A stretch of DNA of 64,000 nucleotides, from assembly GCA_003140215.1 (NCBI GenBank), contig PLJL01000004.1:1832192-1896191 (forward strand), written 5' to 3'. The stretch is from Vulcanimicrobiota bacterium. GTDB lineage: Bacteria; Vulcanimicrobiota; Vulcanimicrobiia; Vulcanimicrobiales; Vulcanimicrobiaceae. A program made the position numbers and the translations under genes. Within the stretch, counting starts at the first letter, position 1. Each line of letters starts with the position of its first letter. Of this stretch, positions 45,761-54,155 are shown one piece after another. A model generated the notes under the pieces. It made no database searches, was not told the origin of the DNA, and saw only the letters and a list, made by a program, of their open reading frames with translations.

Positions 45761-46708
45761 CTACACCGGCGGGGCTTGGACCCCGTGGGCAAAGGCTTCG
45801 AGGCGCGCGCGGTCGATCGAACGCACGCGGCCGCGGTCGAGCTCGACGGCCGCCGCGTTCTTGAGCCGGATCAGCGCTCGAGCGGCCATGTCGCGCACGG
45901 TGCCGGCTGCGGCCGCTATCTGCGCTTGCGAGAGGTTCTCCACGCCCGGCAGTCCGGGCGCCATCCCAATCGTCGCCGGCGCGTAGGACATCAGGAACTT
46001 CGCGACGCGCTGCAGGACGTGCGCGAAGGCCAAGTCCGCGATCGTATCGATCGAGCGCCGGCGGGCTTGTGACGAGGCGGCCAGAAAGCCCAGCGCGAGC
46101 TCGCTGTCGTGGCGCACCGCGTGCAGCACGGCCTCCGAGGGGACGAGTACGATCGTGCAGTCGGTCAGCGCCTCGGCGCGCGTGGTCGCGCCGCCGCCGT
46201 CGAAGGTGCCGGACTCGTTGAGCGGGTCGTGCGTGAGCCGTTCGCCCAGCGCGTGCGTCTTGCCGTCGGGTGAGAGCAGGGTGTAGACCACCTTGCCGCT
46301 GCGAACGAAGCCGAGATACGGCCACATCTCGCCTTCGTCGAAGATCGTCTCGGCGGTGCGATACGACCGCTCCGTCGCGACGGCGGCCAGCTCGGTGATC
46401 GTCGACTGCTTGGCGTTCGAGAACGGCGCGGTGTGTGAAAGGAAGGTCGTCGAATCCGCCCGCTCGTCGATGCGCTCGAGGCGGATCGTCCAGCGCCCGC
46501 TGCCGAGGTTGCGTGCATGCCACGAAAACCGCCCGGCGCGTTGCTGCGCAAATTCGTTGCGCAGCGAGCGCGGGTCGCTCTCCTCGTTGAGCTCAAGGAT
46601 TCCGCCGACCGCCAGCTTGTCGAACGCGTCGAAGATCCGCGCGCTCCGATTCTGAGCGGGCAGGGTGCGTGCGTCGATGGTGGCCGACGCCGCGCGGCTG
46701 GTTGGCAT
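45761..46708 (-). CDS. DUF2249 fused to a CRP/FNR-family regulator
   Basis: 315 residues from ATG 46708; an in-frame extension to 46882 is an Arg-rich shadow of the opposite gene. Residues ~10-78 ('IDARTLPAQNRSARIFDAFD', 'FSWHARNLGSGRWTIRLERI') are a DUF2249 domain, which elsewhere occurs alone or in hemerythrin-like and nitrogen-oxide-related proteins. Residues ~90-200 form the CRP effector domain ('ETIFDEGEMWPYLGFVRSGK'). The C-terminus is a winged-helix CRP-type HTH ('LSQAQIAAAAGTVRDMAARA'). It lacks the FNR cysteines. It likely senses redox or nitrogen-oxide state and may control the divergent TlpA gene. The ligand is unknown. Confidence 0.8.
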   Translation of the reverse strand: MPTSRAASATIDARTLPAQNRSARIFDAFDKLAVGGILELNEESDPRSLRNEFAQQRAGRFSWHARNLGSGRWTIRLERIDERADSTTFLSHTAPFSNAKQSTITELAAVATERSYRTAETIFDEGEMWPYLGFVRSGKVVYTLLSPDGKTHALGERLTHDPLNESGTFDGGGATTRAEALTDCTIVLVPSEAVLHAVRHDSELALGFLAASSQARRRSIDTIADLAFAHVLQRVAKFLMSYAPATIGMAPGLPGVENLSQAQIAAAAGTVRDMAARALIRLKNAAAVELDRGRVRSIDRARLEAFAHGVQAPPV

Positions 46709-46761
46709 CGACGGTGGGATGCGGCGCAGGGGGCGCTTTCCCTCCGACGGAACCGCCCGAG

Positions 46762-47319
46762 GTGCCTCCGCTGCGCCGTTGGGCCGCACGCGCGCTCGAC
46801 GTGATCGCCGTGCTCGTCGTCGTCGTCGCCGTCGCCCGATTCTTCGTGCTGCCGCGTCTGCATCGCGACATCGTCCAGGCACCCCCGGTCTCGCTCGCGA
46901 CGCTCGACGGCGGACGATTCGAGCTCGACCGCCTGCGCGGGCGGCTGGTCTTTCTCGATTTCTGGGCGTCGTGGTGCGATCCGTGCCGCGCCTCCATCCC
47001 GTTGATCCAGCATTTCAAGCGCACCCATCCGCAGGTCGACGTCGTGTCGGTCGACGTCGGCGAACCGGCCGCGATCGTGCGCCCGTTCGCAGACCGCTAC
47101 AAGATGAAGGACGTCGTGCTCGACCCCGACGAGACGGTCCGGCGCGCGTTCGGGGTGAGCGGCTATCCGACCATGTTCGCGATCGACGGCACGGGCCGTG
47201 TGCGCGGCTACTGGCCGGGTTTCAACCCCGACATCGAGCGCCAGATGAGCGAGGCGGTCGCGAAGTACGGCGGCCGGCGTTCGACCGCGATGGGAGCGTC
47301 CGGCGCTAGCGGCCGGTAA
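46762..47319 (+). CDS. Membrane-anchored TlpA/ResA-like thioredoxin
   Basis: 185 residues from GTG 46762; GTG 46714 and ATG 46669 are in frame but the latter overlaps the divergent regulator. A membrane anchor ('ALDVIAVLVVVVAVARFFVL') is followed by an extracytoplasmic thioredoxin fold. The active site is WCDPC (Cys72, Cys75) in 'VFLDFWASWCDPCRASIP', and the cis-Pro is in 'GVSGYPTMFAID'. It reduces disulfides, as in cytochrome c maturation. It ends overlapping the convergent enoyl-CoA hydratase by 14 bases. Confidence 0.85.
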   Translation: MPPLRRWAARALDVIAVLVVVVAVARFFVLPRLHRDIVQAPPVSLATLDGGRFELDRLRGRLVFLDFWASWCDPCRASIPLIQHFKRTHPQVDVVSVDVGEPAAIVRPFADRYKMKDVVLDPDETVRRAFGVSGYPTMFAIDGTGRVRGYWPGFNPDIERQMSEAVAKYGGRRSTAMGASGASGR

Positions 47320-48088
47320 ATGCGGCGGGGCGTTTGTCCAAGAACGCCCGCGAGCCCTCGGCGAAGTCGGCGGTCGTGACGGCTTGGCCGAAGAGCAGCG
47401 CCTCGAGTGCGAGCGCGTCGTCGAGCGCGAGCCGCGCACCGTCGGTGATCGCGCGTTTCGTAGCGGTGATCGCGAGCGGCGCCTTGGTGGCGATGACGCC
47501 GGCGATTCGGCGCGCTTCCGCCATGAGACCGTCGAGCGGCGTGACCTTCTGAACCAGACCGCAGCGCAGCGCCTCGGCGGCGTCGATCATCTCGCCCGTC
47601 AGGCAGAGGTACATCGCCATCCCCGCACCCATCAGGCGCGGTCCGCGTTGCGTCCCGCCGTAACCCGGCAGGATTCCCAAGTTGACCTCGGGCTGGCCGA
47701 ACCGCGCGTTCTCGGCTGCGATGCGGAGGTCGCAGGCCATGGCGAGCTCGCAGCCGCCGCCGAGTGCGACGCCGTTGACCGCCGCGATGACCGGGACGCG
47801 CAGCCGCTCGATCGCGCGGGTCAAGGCCTGCCCTTTGCGGGCCTGAGCCTCGCCGGCCCGTGCGGTCGGAAGCACGTTGAGCTCGCCGATGTCGGCGCCG
47901 GCGGCGAACGCCTTGGAGCCCGCCCCGGTCAGGATCACGGCCCGCACCAAACCGTCGCCGTCGAGCTCGCGAAGCGCCGCGTCGAGCTCGTCGAGCATGC
48001 GCCCGTTGAGCGCGTTGAGGACCTGGGGGCGGTTCAACGTGACGGTCGCAAGCGGTCCGTCGCGCTCGATCGTGATGGTCTCGGGCAT
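47306..48088 (-). CDS. Enoyl-CoA hydratase/isomerase family protein
   Basis: 260 residues, crotonase fold. 'VTLNRPQVLNALNGRMLDEL' at the N-terminus; oxyanion hole 'AFAAGADIGELN' and 'VNGVALGGGCELAMACDLRI'; 'ARFGQPEVNLGILPGYGGTQ' carries the catalytic-position Glu, with the second Glu in 'LCLTGEMIDAAEA'. These are all typical of FadB-like hydratases of fatty or aryl-acyl-CoA. No other beta-oxidation gene is adjacent. Confidence 0.92.
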   Translation of the reverse strand: MPETITIERDGPLATVTLNRPQVLNALNGRMLDELDAALRELDGDGLVRAVILTGAGSKAFAAGADIGELNVLPTARAGEAQARKGQALTRAIERLRVPVIAAVNGVALGGGCELAMACDLRIAAENARFGQPEVNLGILPGYGGTQRGPRLMGAGMAMYLCLTGEMIDAAEALRCGLVQKVTPLDGLMAEARRIAGVIATKAPLAITATKRAITDGARLALDDALALEALLFGQAVTTADFAEGSRAFLDKRPAAFTGR

Positions 48089-48132
48089 CGCTCGGCCGTA
48101 CGGCGGGGTCTTCCGGGGGCCCTGCGCTCTGC

Positions 48133-48138
48133 TATGAT
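48133..48138 (+). promoter_or_regulatory. -10 box for phoU, leaderless arrangement
   Basis: TATGAT at 48133-48138 ends 9 bases before the phoU ATG (48148), so the transcript would start within about 3 nt of the start codon. No ribosome binding site is visible. The -35 is weak (TTCCGG, 48111-48116, spacer 16). Confidence 0.5.
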
Positions 48139-48147
48139 GGGGGCACC

Positions 48148-48777
48148 ATGCGTACCGCCTACCACCAGGCGCTAGAGAACACGCGCCTCGACGTCGTCCG
48201 GTTGGGCGCGCTCGTCTCCGACGCCATTCGCTCGGCGACCCAAGCGCTCGAACGCCGTGACGTCGTGCTGGCCGGGCGGGTCGTCGCCGGCGACGACGAG
48301 ATCGACGACACGCGCCGGCGCGTCGAGCGAACCTGCATCGAGCTGATCTGGAAGCAGCAACCGGTCGCGGGGGAGCTGCGCGCCATCGCCGGGATGCTGC
48401 AGATCGTGACCGACCTCGAACGCATCGGCGACTACGCCGTCGACATCTCCAAGAATGCCATCAAGCTGGCCGACGTCGCGGTGCGGCCGGCCAGCGTCGA
48501 GGTCGGCCGGATCGCCAACTTGGCCTACGAGATGCTGCAGGACGTGATGCGCGCCTACCGCGAGGGAGACGCGGCGCTGGCCGACGACGTTATCGAGCGG
48601 GACGACGAAGTCGACACCCTTTACCGCAGCGGCCTCGAGGCGCTCCAGGCCGAGATGCAGCGCGATCCGGGTACGGTACCGGCAGGCACCCTGTTGCTCT
48701 TCGTGGTCTCGATCATCGAGCGCGTCGGCGACCGGGCGCAGAACATCGCGTGGCACACCAAGGACATCTACTCATGA
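48148..48777 (+). CDS. phoU: Phosphate transport system regulator PhoU
   Basis: 209 residues, two three-helix bundles. 'GRVVAGDDEIDDTRRRVE' and 'DVIERDDEVDTLYRSGLEAL' are the paired metal-binding E/DxxxD motifs. 'MLQIVTDLERIGDYAVDISK' and 'VSIIERVGDRAQNIAWHTKD' are the repeated signature helices. PhoU restrains phosphate uptake and PhoR signalling. The pst transporter is not in the window. Its stop overlaps the next ATG. Confidence 0.94.
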   Translation: MRTAYHQALENTRLDVVRLGALVSDAIRSATQALERRDVVLAGRVVAGDDEIDDTRRRVERTCIELIWKQQPVAGELRAIAGMLQIVTDLERIGDYAVDISKNAIKLADVAVRPASVEVGRIANLAYEMLQDVMRAYREGDAALADDVIERDDEVDTLYRSGLEALQAEMQRDPGTVPAGTLLLFVVSIIERVGDRAQNIAWHTKDIYS

Positions 48778-49205
48778 AGCGACTCACCGCCGCCCTCGCC
48801 CTCGTCGCGACCCTGCTCGCCGTAGCGCCGGGCCTCGCCGCCGACCGCAACGTCAAGCTCACGCTCGACGGGCGTCCCGTCGATCGGGCCGGCGGCGTGG
48901 CCGTGCTGCACAACGGCGTGGTCTATGCCGACGTCGTCCCGTTGGTGAAGTCGTTCGACGGACTGTTGACCTTTCAGGGCAACGCGGTCGTGGTGAGCAT
49001 CCATGGGGTGACCGGCCGTTTCACCGACGGCAGCCGCACCGTGCTCATCGGCCAGGGCGCAATCACCATGCGCGGCCAGACGTTCAAGGTTAACGGTGAC
49101 TTCTACGTCCCGCTCGATACGTTCGTGACGCAGATCGCGAAGGCCAAGCTGCGCGTGAACGCGGCGCAAACGCAGGCCGACATCTACGTCAACGCCAGCC
49201 TCTGA
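48774..49205 (+). CDS. Copper amine oxidase N-terminal-domain-like exported protein
   Basis: 143 residues; ATG 48774 overlaps the phoU stop. A signal peptide ('MKRLTAALALVATLLAVAPG', cleavage near A-A-D) precedes a single domain with 'VVYADVVPLVKSFDGLLTF', 'RTVLIGQGAITMRG' and 'NGDFYVPLDTFVTQIAKAKL'. This is the pattern of the Cu_amine_oxidN1/stalk domain found in envelope proteins. It has no copper ligands of its own. It may bind peptidoglycan or proteins. Confidence 0.75.
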   Translation: MKRLTAALALVATLLAVAPGLAADRNVKLTLDGRPVDRAGGVAVLHNGVVYADVVPLVKSFDGLLTFQGNAVVVSIHGVTGRFTDGSRTVLIGQGAITMRGQTFKVNGDFYVPLDTFVTQIAKAKLRVNAAQTQADIYVNASL

Positions 49206-49206
49206 C

Positions 49207-50340
49207 GTGATCGGGGCCGCGACCCCGCTGGCGCGCGAGATGTTCGCGCTCGCGCCGGGGCTGGTCTACGTGAACCACGCTGCCGTCGGCGTGCTGCCGA
49301 TCGTAACGCGCGACGCGGTGCACGCGATGGTTGACGATCACGCGGCGCGCGGTGTGCTCGGTACGGCGTCGCGCGAGCTCGCCCTGCCCGCGTATCGGAA
49401 GCGCGTCGCGGAGTTCGTCGGCGGCCGGGCCGAGGAAGTGGCGTTCTTGCGCAACACCGGGGACGGCGCGACGGTCGTTGCGCAGGGTCTCGATCTCGGC
49501 ACCGGCGACGAGGTGATCACCGGCGCCAACGAGTTCGGCTCGAATGCCTATCCCTGGCTGGTGCTGCGCGAGTGCGGCGTCACGGTCACGCTCATCGGGG
49601 CGCCGCGCGAGCGCATGACCCCCGACGTGCTGCGCCGCTATATCTCGTCACGCACGAAGGTCGTAGCCGTCTCCTGGGTCACCTTCGACGACGGATACCG
49701 TCACGATCTCGCCGCGCTGGCCGAGGTCGCCCACGCGCACGGTGCGCTGCTCGCCGTCGACGTGATGCAGGGCCTGGGCGCATTCCCGCTCGACGTCGCT
49801 GCAACCGGGGTCGACGCGATCTACGCCGGCGGCGCGAAGTGGCTCATGGCGCTGCAGGGCGTCAGTTTCCTGTGGCTGCGCGCAGCGCTGCTCGACCGGA
49901 TCGTGCTGCGCTTTCCGGGTTGGCGCTCGCCGGCGAACATGTGGGATTTTCTCGACTACGCGCAGCCGCCGGCGCCCGACGCGTCGCGTTTCGAGGGCGG
50001 CACGGTCAACATCCTCGGCGCGCTGTCGCTGGCGACCTCGATCGACGTGCTCGCGGCGGCCGGCACCGAGCGCATCGCGGCGCACGTGCTCGCGCTCACC
50101 GACCGGCTCGCCGAGGGGCTCCAACGCCGCGGCTGGAGCGTCGCCGGCGACCGTTCGCGGGACGATGTGAAGTCTGGGATCGTGAGGTTCCACCGCGAGG
50201 GCGTCGACGCGATCGCGCTGGGCCGTCGCCTGGGCGAGGCTCAGATCTGCGCGACCTATCGGACCAACGGTATCCGCATCGCGCCGCACGGCTACAACAC
50301 GTTCGACGAGATCGACGCGATCCTCGACGCCCTACCCTAA
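49207..50340 (+). CDS. Class V aminotransferase (PLP-dependent, SufS/isopenicillin-epimerase-like)
   Basis: 377 residues, GTG start. 'YVNHAAVGVLPIVTRDAV' is the N-terminal substrate region. 'FLRNTGDGATVVAQGLDLG' and 'VVAVSWVTFDDGYRHDLAAL' precede the PLP Asp in 'LAVDVMQGLGAFPLDV'. The PLP Lys lies in 'AIYAGGAKWLMALQGVSFLW'. It is a class V lyase, epimerase or aminotransferase on an amino acid; there is no Cys-desulfurase active-site Cys that I can place. It follows the stalk-domain gene by one base. Confidence 0.88.
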   Translation: MIGAATPLAREMFALAPGLVYVNHAAVGVLPIVTRDAVHAMVDDHAARGVLGTASRELALPAYRKRVAEFVGGRAEEVAFLRNTGDGATVVAQGLDLGTGDEVITGANEFGSNAYPWLVLRECGVTVTLIGAPRERMTPDVLRRYISSRTKVVAVSWVTFDDGYRHDLAALAEVAHAHGALLAVDVMQGLGAFPLDVAATGVDAIYAGGAKWLMALQGVSFLWLRAALLDRIVLRFPGWRSPANMWDFLDYAQPPAPDASRFEGGTVNILGALSLATSIDVLAAAGTERIAAHVLALTDRLAEGLQRRGWSVAGDRSRDDVKSGIVRFHREGVDAIALGRRLGEAQICATYRTNGIRIAPHGYNTFDEIDAILDALP

Positions 50341-50346
50341 CGGCCG

Positions 50347-51075
50347 TTACTTCCCGCCGCCGCCGCTCGAGGCGGAAAATATGCCGGCGAAGAGGTTGAT
50401 CACCATGCCGACGATCACCGAGTTGTAGGCGAACGAGATGATCGAGTGCACGATCACCTCGCGGCGAACGCGCGTCTCGGTCACCTGCGGATCGGAGACG
50501 GCGAACGAGGTGCCCAGGCAGAAGGAGAAGTAGGCGAAGTCGATGTCCGACGGCTCGTCGGTGCCGGGGAAGTGGATCCCGCCGCAGCCGGTGCCGTCTT
50601 CGTCGAAATAGTACAGGTGCGCGTAGCGGAACGTGTAGACGGTGTGCACGAGCACCCAGCCGATGCAGATCGCCGTCACCCCGAGGATGTAGGCTTCCCA
50701 CTGTTCGACCGCGTTCTGCACTTTCGGACCGTGGCCGACGATGGCGATGGCGGCGACCAGGCCGACCGCGACCGCGAGCAGCACGACCAAGGTGATCACG
50801 TTGCGTCCGGGATCCTCGAGCGCGGCGCGGGCGCGGGTGAGCTTGGGGTCGTCATGGATGCCGTGGAACCAAAAGAAACCCAGCAGCGTGAGGGTACCGG
50901 CATCGTAGGCGGCGACGAAACGCGTCGCGCCGTGCAGCCACATCGGTACGACCACATAGACGATCGCCGCGACCAGCGCCGACGTGGCGAACGCGATGAC
51001 GCGGTGGCGCGTCAGCCAAGCAGCCGACCGCGCTACGTCAGTCGAGCTCAGAAGCCATCGTCCGCGACTCGGCAC
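50347..51075 (-). CDS. DUF1345 family membrane protein
   Basis: 242 residues, GTG 51075, overlapping the upstream gene by 28 bases. About five membrane helices; the DUF1345 hallmark 'DIDFAYFSFCLGTSFAVSD' lies near residue 175. The family is widespread and uncharacterised. A later start, after residue ~23, is possible but would remove part of the N-terminus only. It is coupled to the ATP-grasp-like gene, suggesting a shared role. Confidence 0.82.
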   Translation of the reverse strand: MPSRGRWLLSSTDVARSAAWLTRHRVIAFATSALVAAIVYVVVPMWLHGATRFVAAYDAGTLTLLGFFWFHGIHDDPKLTRARAALEDPGRNVITLVVLLAVAVGLVAAIAIVGHGPKVQNAVEQWEAYILGVTAICIGWVLVHTVYTFRYAHLYYFDEDGTGCGGIHFPGTDEPSDIDFAYFSFCLGTSFAVSDPQVTETRVRREVIVHSIISFAYNSVIVGMVINLFAGIFSASSGGGGK

Positions 51076-52499
51076 GACGCCATCACGGCGTCACTCATCC
51101 CGTGGATCAGCCGTTTGTCGGCCGGAGCAACAGTCGCGAGAATCCCTCCCAGCCGCGTGCGGTCGCCGATCACGAAGTAGTACGGACACAGCCGCACGCG
51201 GCCGTCCATCTCCTTGATCTCACCGGTCGACGTCGACAGGAACGGGACGCGCACGCGCTTGCCCTTATGAAAGCGCTGCAGGATGTACGGCACATGGTCG
51301 AACGACGCGAGCGCGTCGTGGAGTCCGGCGCGCCATTCGTCCTTGGACAGGTCGTTGGCGACTTTGACGCCGCGCGACCCCCAGGCCAGCTCCGAAAAGC
51401 CCGACGGCTTGATGACGTAGTCGCGCTCGCTCTTGCCGAGGTCCTCGAGCTGCGACCAGTCGTGTACCGGGAGCCCGTTTGCCGTGAGGTCGACGATCGC
51501 AGCCTGCCACGGCAGCGGGCGCGGGTCGATGATCCACGTCCGCGGGAAGATCCCCAGCAACCGCTCGTCGACCGCATCTCCGAGCTCCGAGCGCCAGTAC
51601 GCGCGCAGCCCGGGATGGTGAAACAGCGCGAAGCTCGACTTCTCTTCGAAGTGCGCTTTCGGCGGCGGCGTCATCTTCACGCGGTTGTGGCGCGCCGCGT
51701 AGAGCATCAGCTCTTGCTTGGGGATGTTGAGCAGGTCGAACAACTCGAAGTTGCGGTAGAGGACGTCGATTTTCGTCTCGCGTCCGTCCTCGCGGCGCAC
51801 GAACAGCGCCTCCTCGGTGAACACGATGTCCTGCGGTGCGCAGACGATGACGTCGGCCAAGCCGAGCGCGTCAACGCGGCCCGCGAGCCAGTTGAGCTCG
51901 CTGCGGTAGTCGGTAGACTCCTGGCTGACGACGATCGCGACCGTGGGCCGCTCGACCGACGACAGCGAGGCGAGCATCTCGGCGAAGCGGTGCGCGATCC
52001 CATCGGTACCGCCGATGCTGTCTTCACCGATCTCACAGTACGTGTGTGCCAGCGCGCTGGTGAACCCCATCCCGCCGGGAACGCTGTCCAGCTCGCTCGC
52101 GACGTAGCCGTCGTCGGTGAGGATCAAGTCGGGGCGAATGACGCGCGGGATATCTTGCTTGAAGCGGTTCTGCCGCGCGAGCTTGACGATCTGCTCGGGC
52201 TTTCCGCGGTCGAGCTCCTCGGCGATGAACGCTGGAGCCGTGCCCCGCGCGCTGCGCAGGTAAAGCGCGTTGAGCGCTCGATAGAAGGCGAGAAGGTCGT
52301 CGCCCAGGCTCTCGACGGCGGCGACGGTCGACGGCTTGAGCGGGAAGGGTTGTGGCGAGACGCGCCACGGGACGTTGGTGTCCGCGTCTTCGGCGAGCCG
52401 GAACAGCCCAGGCGGGAGGTGGTCCGTGACGTACCGGGCACGCCCGGCGGCGTCCAGCTCGGGCGCCACGCTGGTACAGGGCATCAGGTCCGTCGACAC
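51048..52499 (-). CDS. ATP-grasp-like protein of unknown function
   Basis: 483 residues, GTG start. 'LGKSERDYVIKPSGFSELAW' and 'GSRGVKVANDLSKDEW' (residues ~360-395) look like the nucleotide-binding Lys and Gly loop of an ATP-grasp ligase. 'YILQRFHKGKRVRVPF' would follow as the second half. The N-terminal 200 residues include 'PDLILTDDGYVASELDSVPG', similar in outline to glutathionylspermidine-synthase or circularly permuted ATP-grasp proteins. The product is unknown. It overlaps the DUF1345 gene. Confidence 0.6.
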   Translation of the reverse strand: MSTDLMPCTSVAPELDAAGRARYVTDHLPPGLFRLAEDADTNVPWRVSPQPFPLKPSTVAAVESLGDDLLAFYRALNALYLRSARGTAPAFIAEELDRGKPEQIVKLARQNRFKQDIPRVIRPDLILTDDGYVASELDSVPGGMGFTSALAHTYCEIGEDSIGGTDGIAHRFAEMLASLSSVERPTVAIVVSQESTDYRSELNWLAGRVDALGLADVIVCAPQDIVFTEEALFVRREDGRETKIDVLYRNFELFDLLNIPKQELMLYAARHNRVKMTPPPKAHFEEKSSFALFHHPGLRAYWRSELGDAVDERLLGIFPRTWIIDPRPLPWQAAIVDLTANGLPVHDWSQLEDLGKSERDYVIKPSGFSELAWGSRGVKVANDLSKDEWRAGLHDALASFDHVPYILQRFHKGKRVRVPFLSTSTGEIKEMDGRVRLCPYYFVIGDRTRLGGILATVAPADKRLIHGMSDAVMASCRVADDGF

Positions 52500-52556
52500 C
52501 GCATTTCTGTGCCCTAGAACCGCCGCGCCGCGGCACGGTTGCGTGCGGCGGCTGGT

Positions 52557-52931
52557 TTACTTGAGCGGAACGGCGCCCGGCAGGAGCAGGGCGTGCTCGA
52601 TCGATACGGCCGTTTCACGGAATGCGAGCGTCAGGTGGAGCGTATACTGCAACCCGAGCGGCGCCAGCGAGACGTCGTGGACGGCACGCGAGGCGGCTGC
52701 GCCCGGCAGGACTTCGATCGACGTCGACTGGTCGAACGAGCCCTTGGCGGTCTTGAACGTCTCGCTCACCGCGACGGTCTTGCCCCCGTCGGGCGCGCCG
52801 GCGCACACCGTCACCGCGAGCGACTGGCCGGCCACCGGAAACACGTCCCGCGAGCACCGCGACGCCGGTTGTGCGGTCGCAGGCGCGATGCTCGCGACGA
52901 AAAGCGCGAGGATCGCCACGAAGGAGCGCAT
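52557..52931 (-). CDS. Small secreted protein of unknown function
   Basis: 124 residues from ATG 52931, beginning with a signal peptide ('RSFVAILALFVASIAPATA'). The mature part has two Cys ('SRCSRDVF' and 'VTVCAGAPDGG') that may form a disulfide and mostly beta-strand-like sequence ending in 'ALLLPGAVPLK'. A -10-like TACGTT (minus strand, 52940-52945) ends 8 bases before the ATG, suggesting a leaderless mRNA. No known domain. Confidence 0.6.
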   Translation of the reverse strand: MRSFVAILALFVASIAPATAQPASRCSRDVFPVAGQSLAVTVCAGAPDGGKTVAVSETFKTAKGSFDQSTSIEVLPGAAASRAVHDVSLAPLGLQYTLHLTLAFRETAVSIEHALLLPGAVPLK

Positions 52932-53076
52932 ATCCGTGCAACGTATTCGCGAACGCCACCGTTGCGCATCCTTGGAGCGTTCCAGGGTACCGTGGTCGAA
53001 CGGGCCTCCAAGCGCCTGAGGCCCGTCGGCCGCATGGCGGACGGGCCTGCGGCGCGAAACCACGACGGAATACAGG

Positions 53077-53895
53077 ATGCCGACCTCACCCACCATCGAC
53101 CTCATCGCCCTCGATCTCGACGGGACGCTGCTCGCGCCCGACGAGTCGATCAGCGCTCGGAATCGCAGCGCCATCAAGGATGCCCTAGGCGCGGGGATCC
53201 GTGTCGTGCTCGTCACCGGCCGCGGCGTCGACGCGCCGATCCGCGTCTCCAAAGACTTGGGGCTCAATTTGCCCGTGATCTGTTGTCACGGGGCGCTGAC
53301 CAAGGACTTCGGCGCGAACAAGACGCTCGAGAAGATCCCGGTGCCGCTGGTGTACGCCAAGCCGATGCTGGAATTCGCCGAAGCGCAGGGTCTGGCCATC
53401 GCGGTGTACGTCGACGAAGCGTTTTACCGTCTCGAAGGTTCGCAGATCCTCATGGACGACATGCGCGGACCGGGCTGGTTCGAGGCGCCCTCGCTGGCGC
53501 AGATCCTCACCGAAGCGCCGACCTTCATCCGATTTCTGGGCGAGGAGTCGGTGCAGCGGATGCTGCGCGAGTTCGGCGATCTGCCGCTGGCGTTCCGCCA
53601 CGAGACCTGGTACGACTTCGTGGAATGCGCGGTGCTCAACCGCGAGGCCAGCAAGAAGAACGCTCTGGCAAAGCTGTGCGCCGATTTCGGCGTGCCCGCC
53701 GAACGGGTGCTGGCGATCGGCGATTCACGCAACGACGTGCCGATGCTGCGCTGGGCCGGGATCGGCGTGGCGATGGGCAACGCGCTGCCGGAGGTCCGCC
53801 AGTCGGTGCGCCACGTGACGGCGCGCAACGATCAGGACGGCGTCGCCCACGCGATCGAGCGCTTCTGTCCCAAACCGGAGCAGAAGTCGGCGTGA
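53077..53895 (+). CDS. Cof-type HAD-IIB family phosphatase
   Basis: 272 residues. Motif I 'IDLIALDLDGTLLAPDESIS', motif II 'IRVVLVTGRGVDAPI', and the C-terminal 'RVLAIGDSRNDVPMLRWAGI' with motif IV Asp residues and 'GVAMGNALPEVRQSV'. The alpha/beta cap between ~85 and 190 places it in the IIB (Cof) class, which dephosphorylates sugar phosphates, FMN or thiamine-type pyrophosphates. Substrate unknown. Confidence 0.9.
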   Translation: MPTSPTIDLIALDLDGTLLAPDESISARNRSAIKDALGAGIRVVLVTGRGVDAPIRVSKDLGLNLPVICCHGALTKDFGANKTLEKIPVPLVYAKPMLEFAEAQGLAIAVYVDEAFYRLEGSQILMDDMRGPGWFEAPSLAQILTEAPTFIRFLGEESVQRMLREFGDLPLAFRHETWYDFVECAVLNREASKKNALAKLCADFGVPAERVLAIGDSRNDVPMLRWAGIGVAMGNALPEVRQSVRHVTARNDQDGVAHAIERFCPKPEQKSA

Positions 53896-54155
53896 CGATG
53901 CAACCCGCGGCGCCGAGTCCCGAGTACGAAAACGAGCTGCGTACGGTCCTGGCCCAGCGGGATTGGGTCGCGTTGCGTGAGTTCACCCGCAAGCACAATC
54001 AAATCCCCGACGACGTCTACGAGCAGCAGCAGCACTTCTGGGAGGTGCTGCTCCACAAGCTGACCTGCAGCCGGATCGATCTGCTCGGCTTTCACGATGA
54101 CTCGCGGGCGTGGCTCACGGCGCACGGCTACAGCGCCGATCTGGGCGGCGTGTGA
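53892..54155 (+). CDS. Small conserved-looking protein of unknown function
   Basis: 87 residues from GTG 53892 (ATG 53898 gives 85); it overlaps the upstream stop and is followed directly by moaD, so it is probably co-translated. It appears all-helical: 'LAQRDWVALREFTRKHNQIP', then 'VYEQQQHFWEVLLHKLTC', then 'RIDLLGFHDDSRAWLTAHGY'. One Cys; no metal motif. It could be a partner of the molybdopterin genes, but only position suggests so. Confidence 0.6.
   Translation: MTMQPAAPSPEYENELRTVLAQRDWVALREFTRKHNQIPDDVYEQQQHFWEVLLHKLTCSRIDLLGFHDDSRAWLTAHGYSADLGGV

Noticed and set aside
43812-46523. 903-codon open frame on the minus strand spanning amt and the small genes
   Set aside because: It is out of frame with amt and with the CRP fusion, has shadow composition, and crosses the amt control region.
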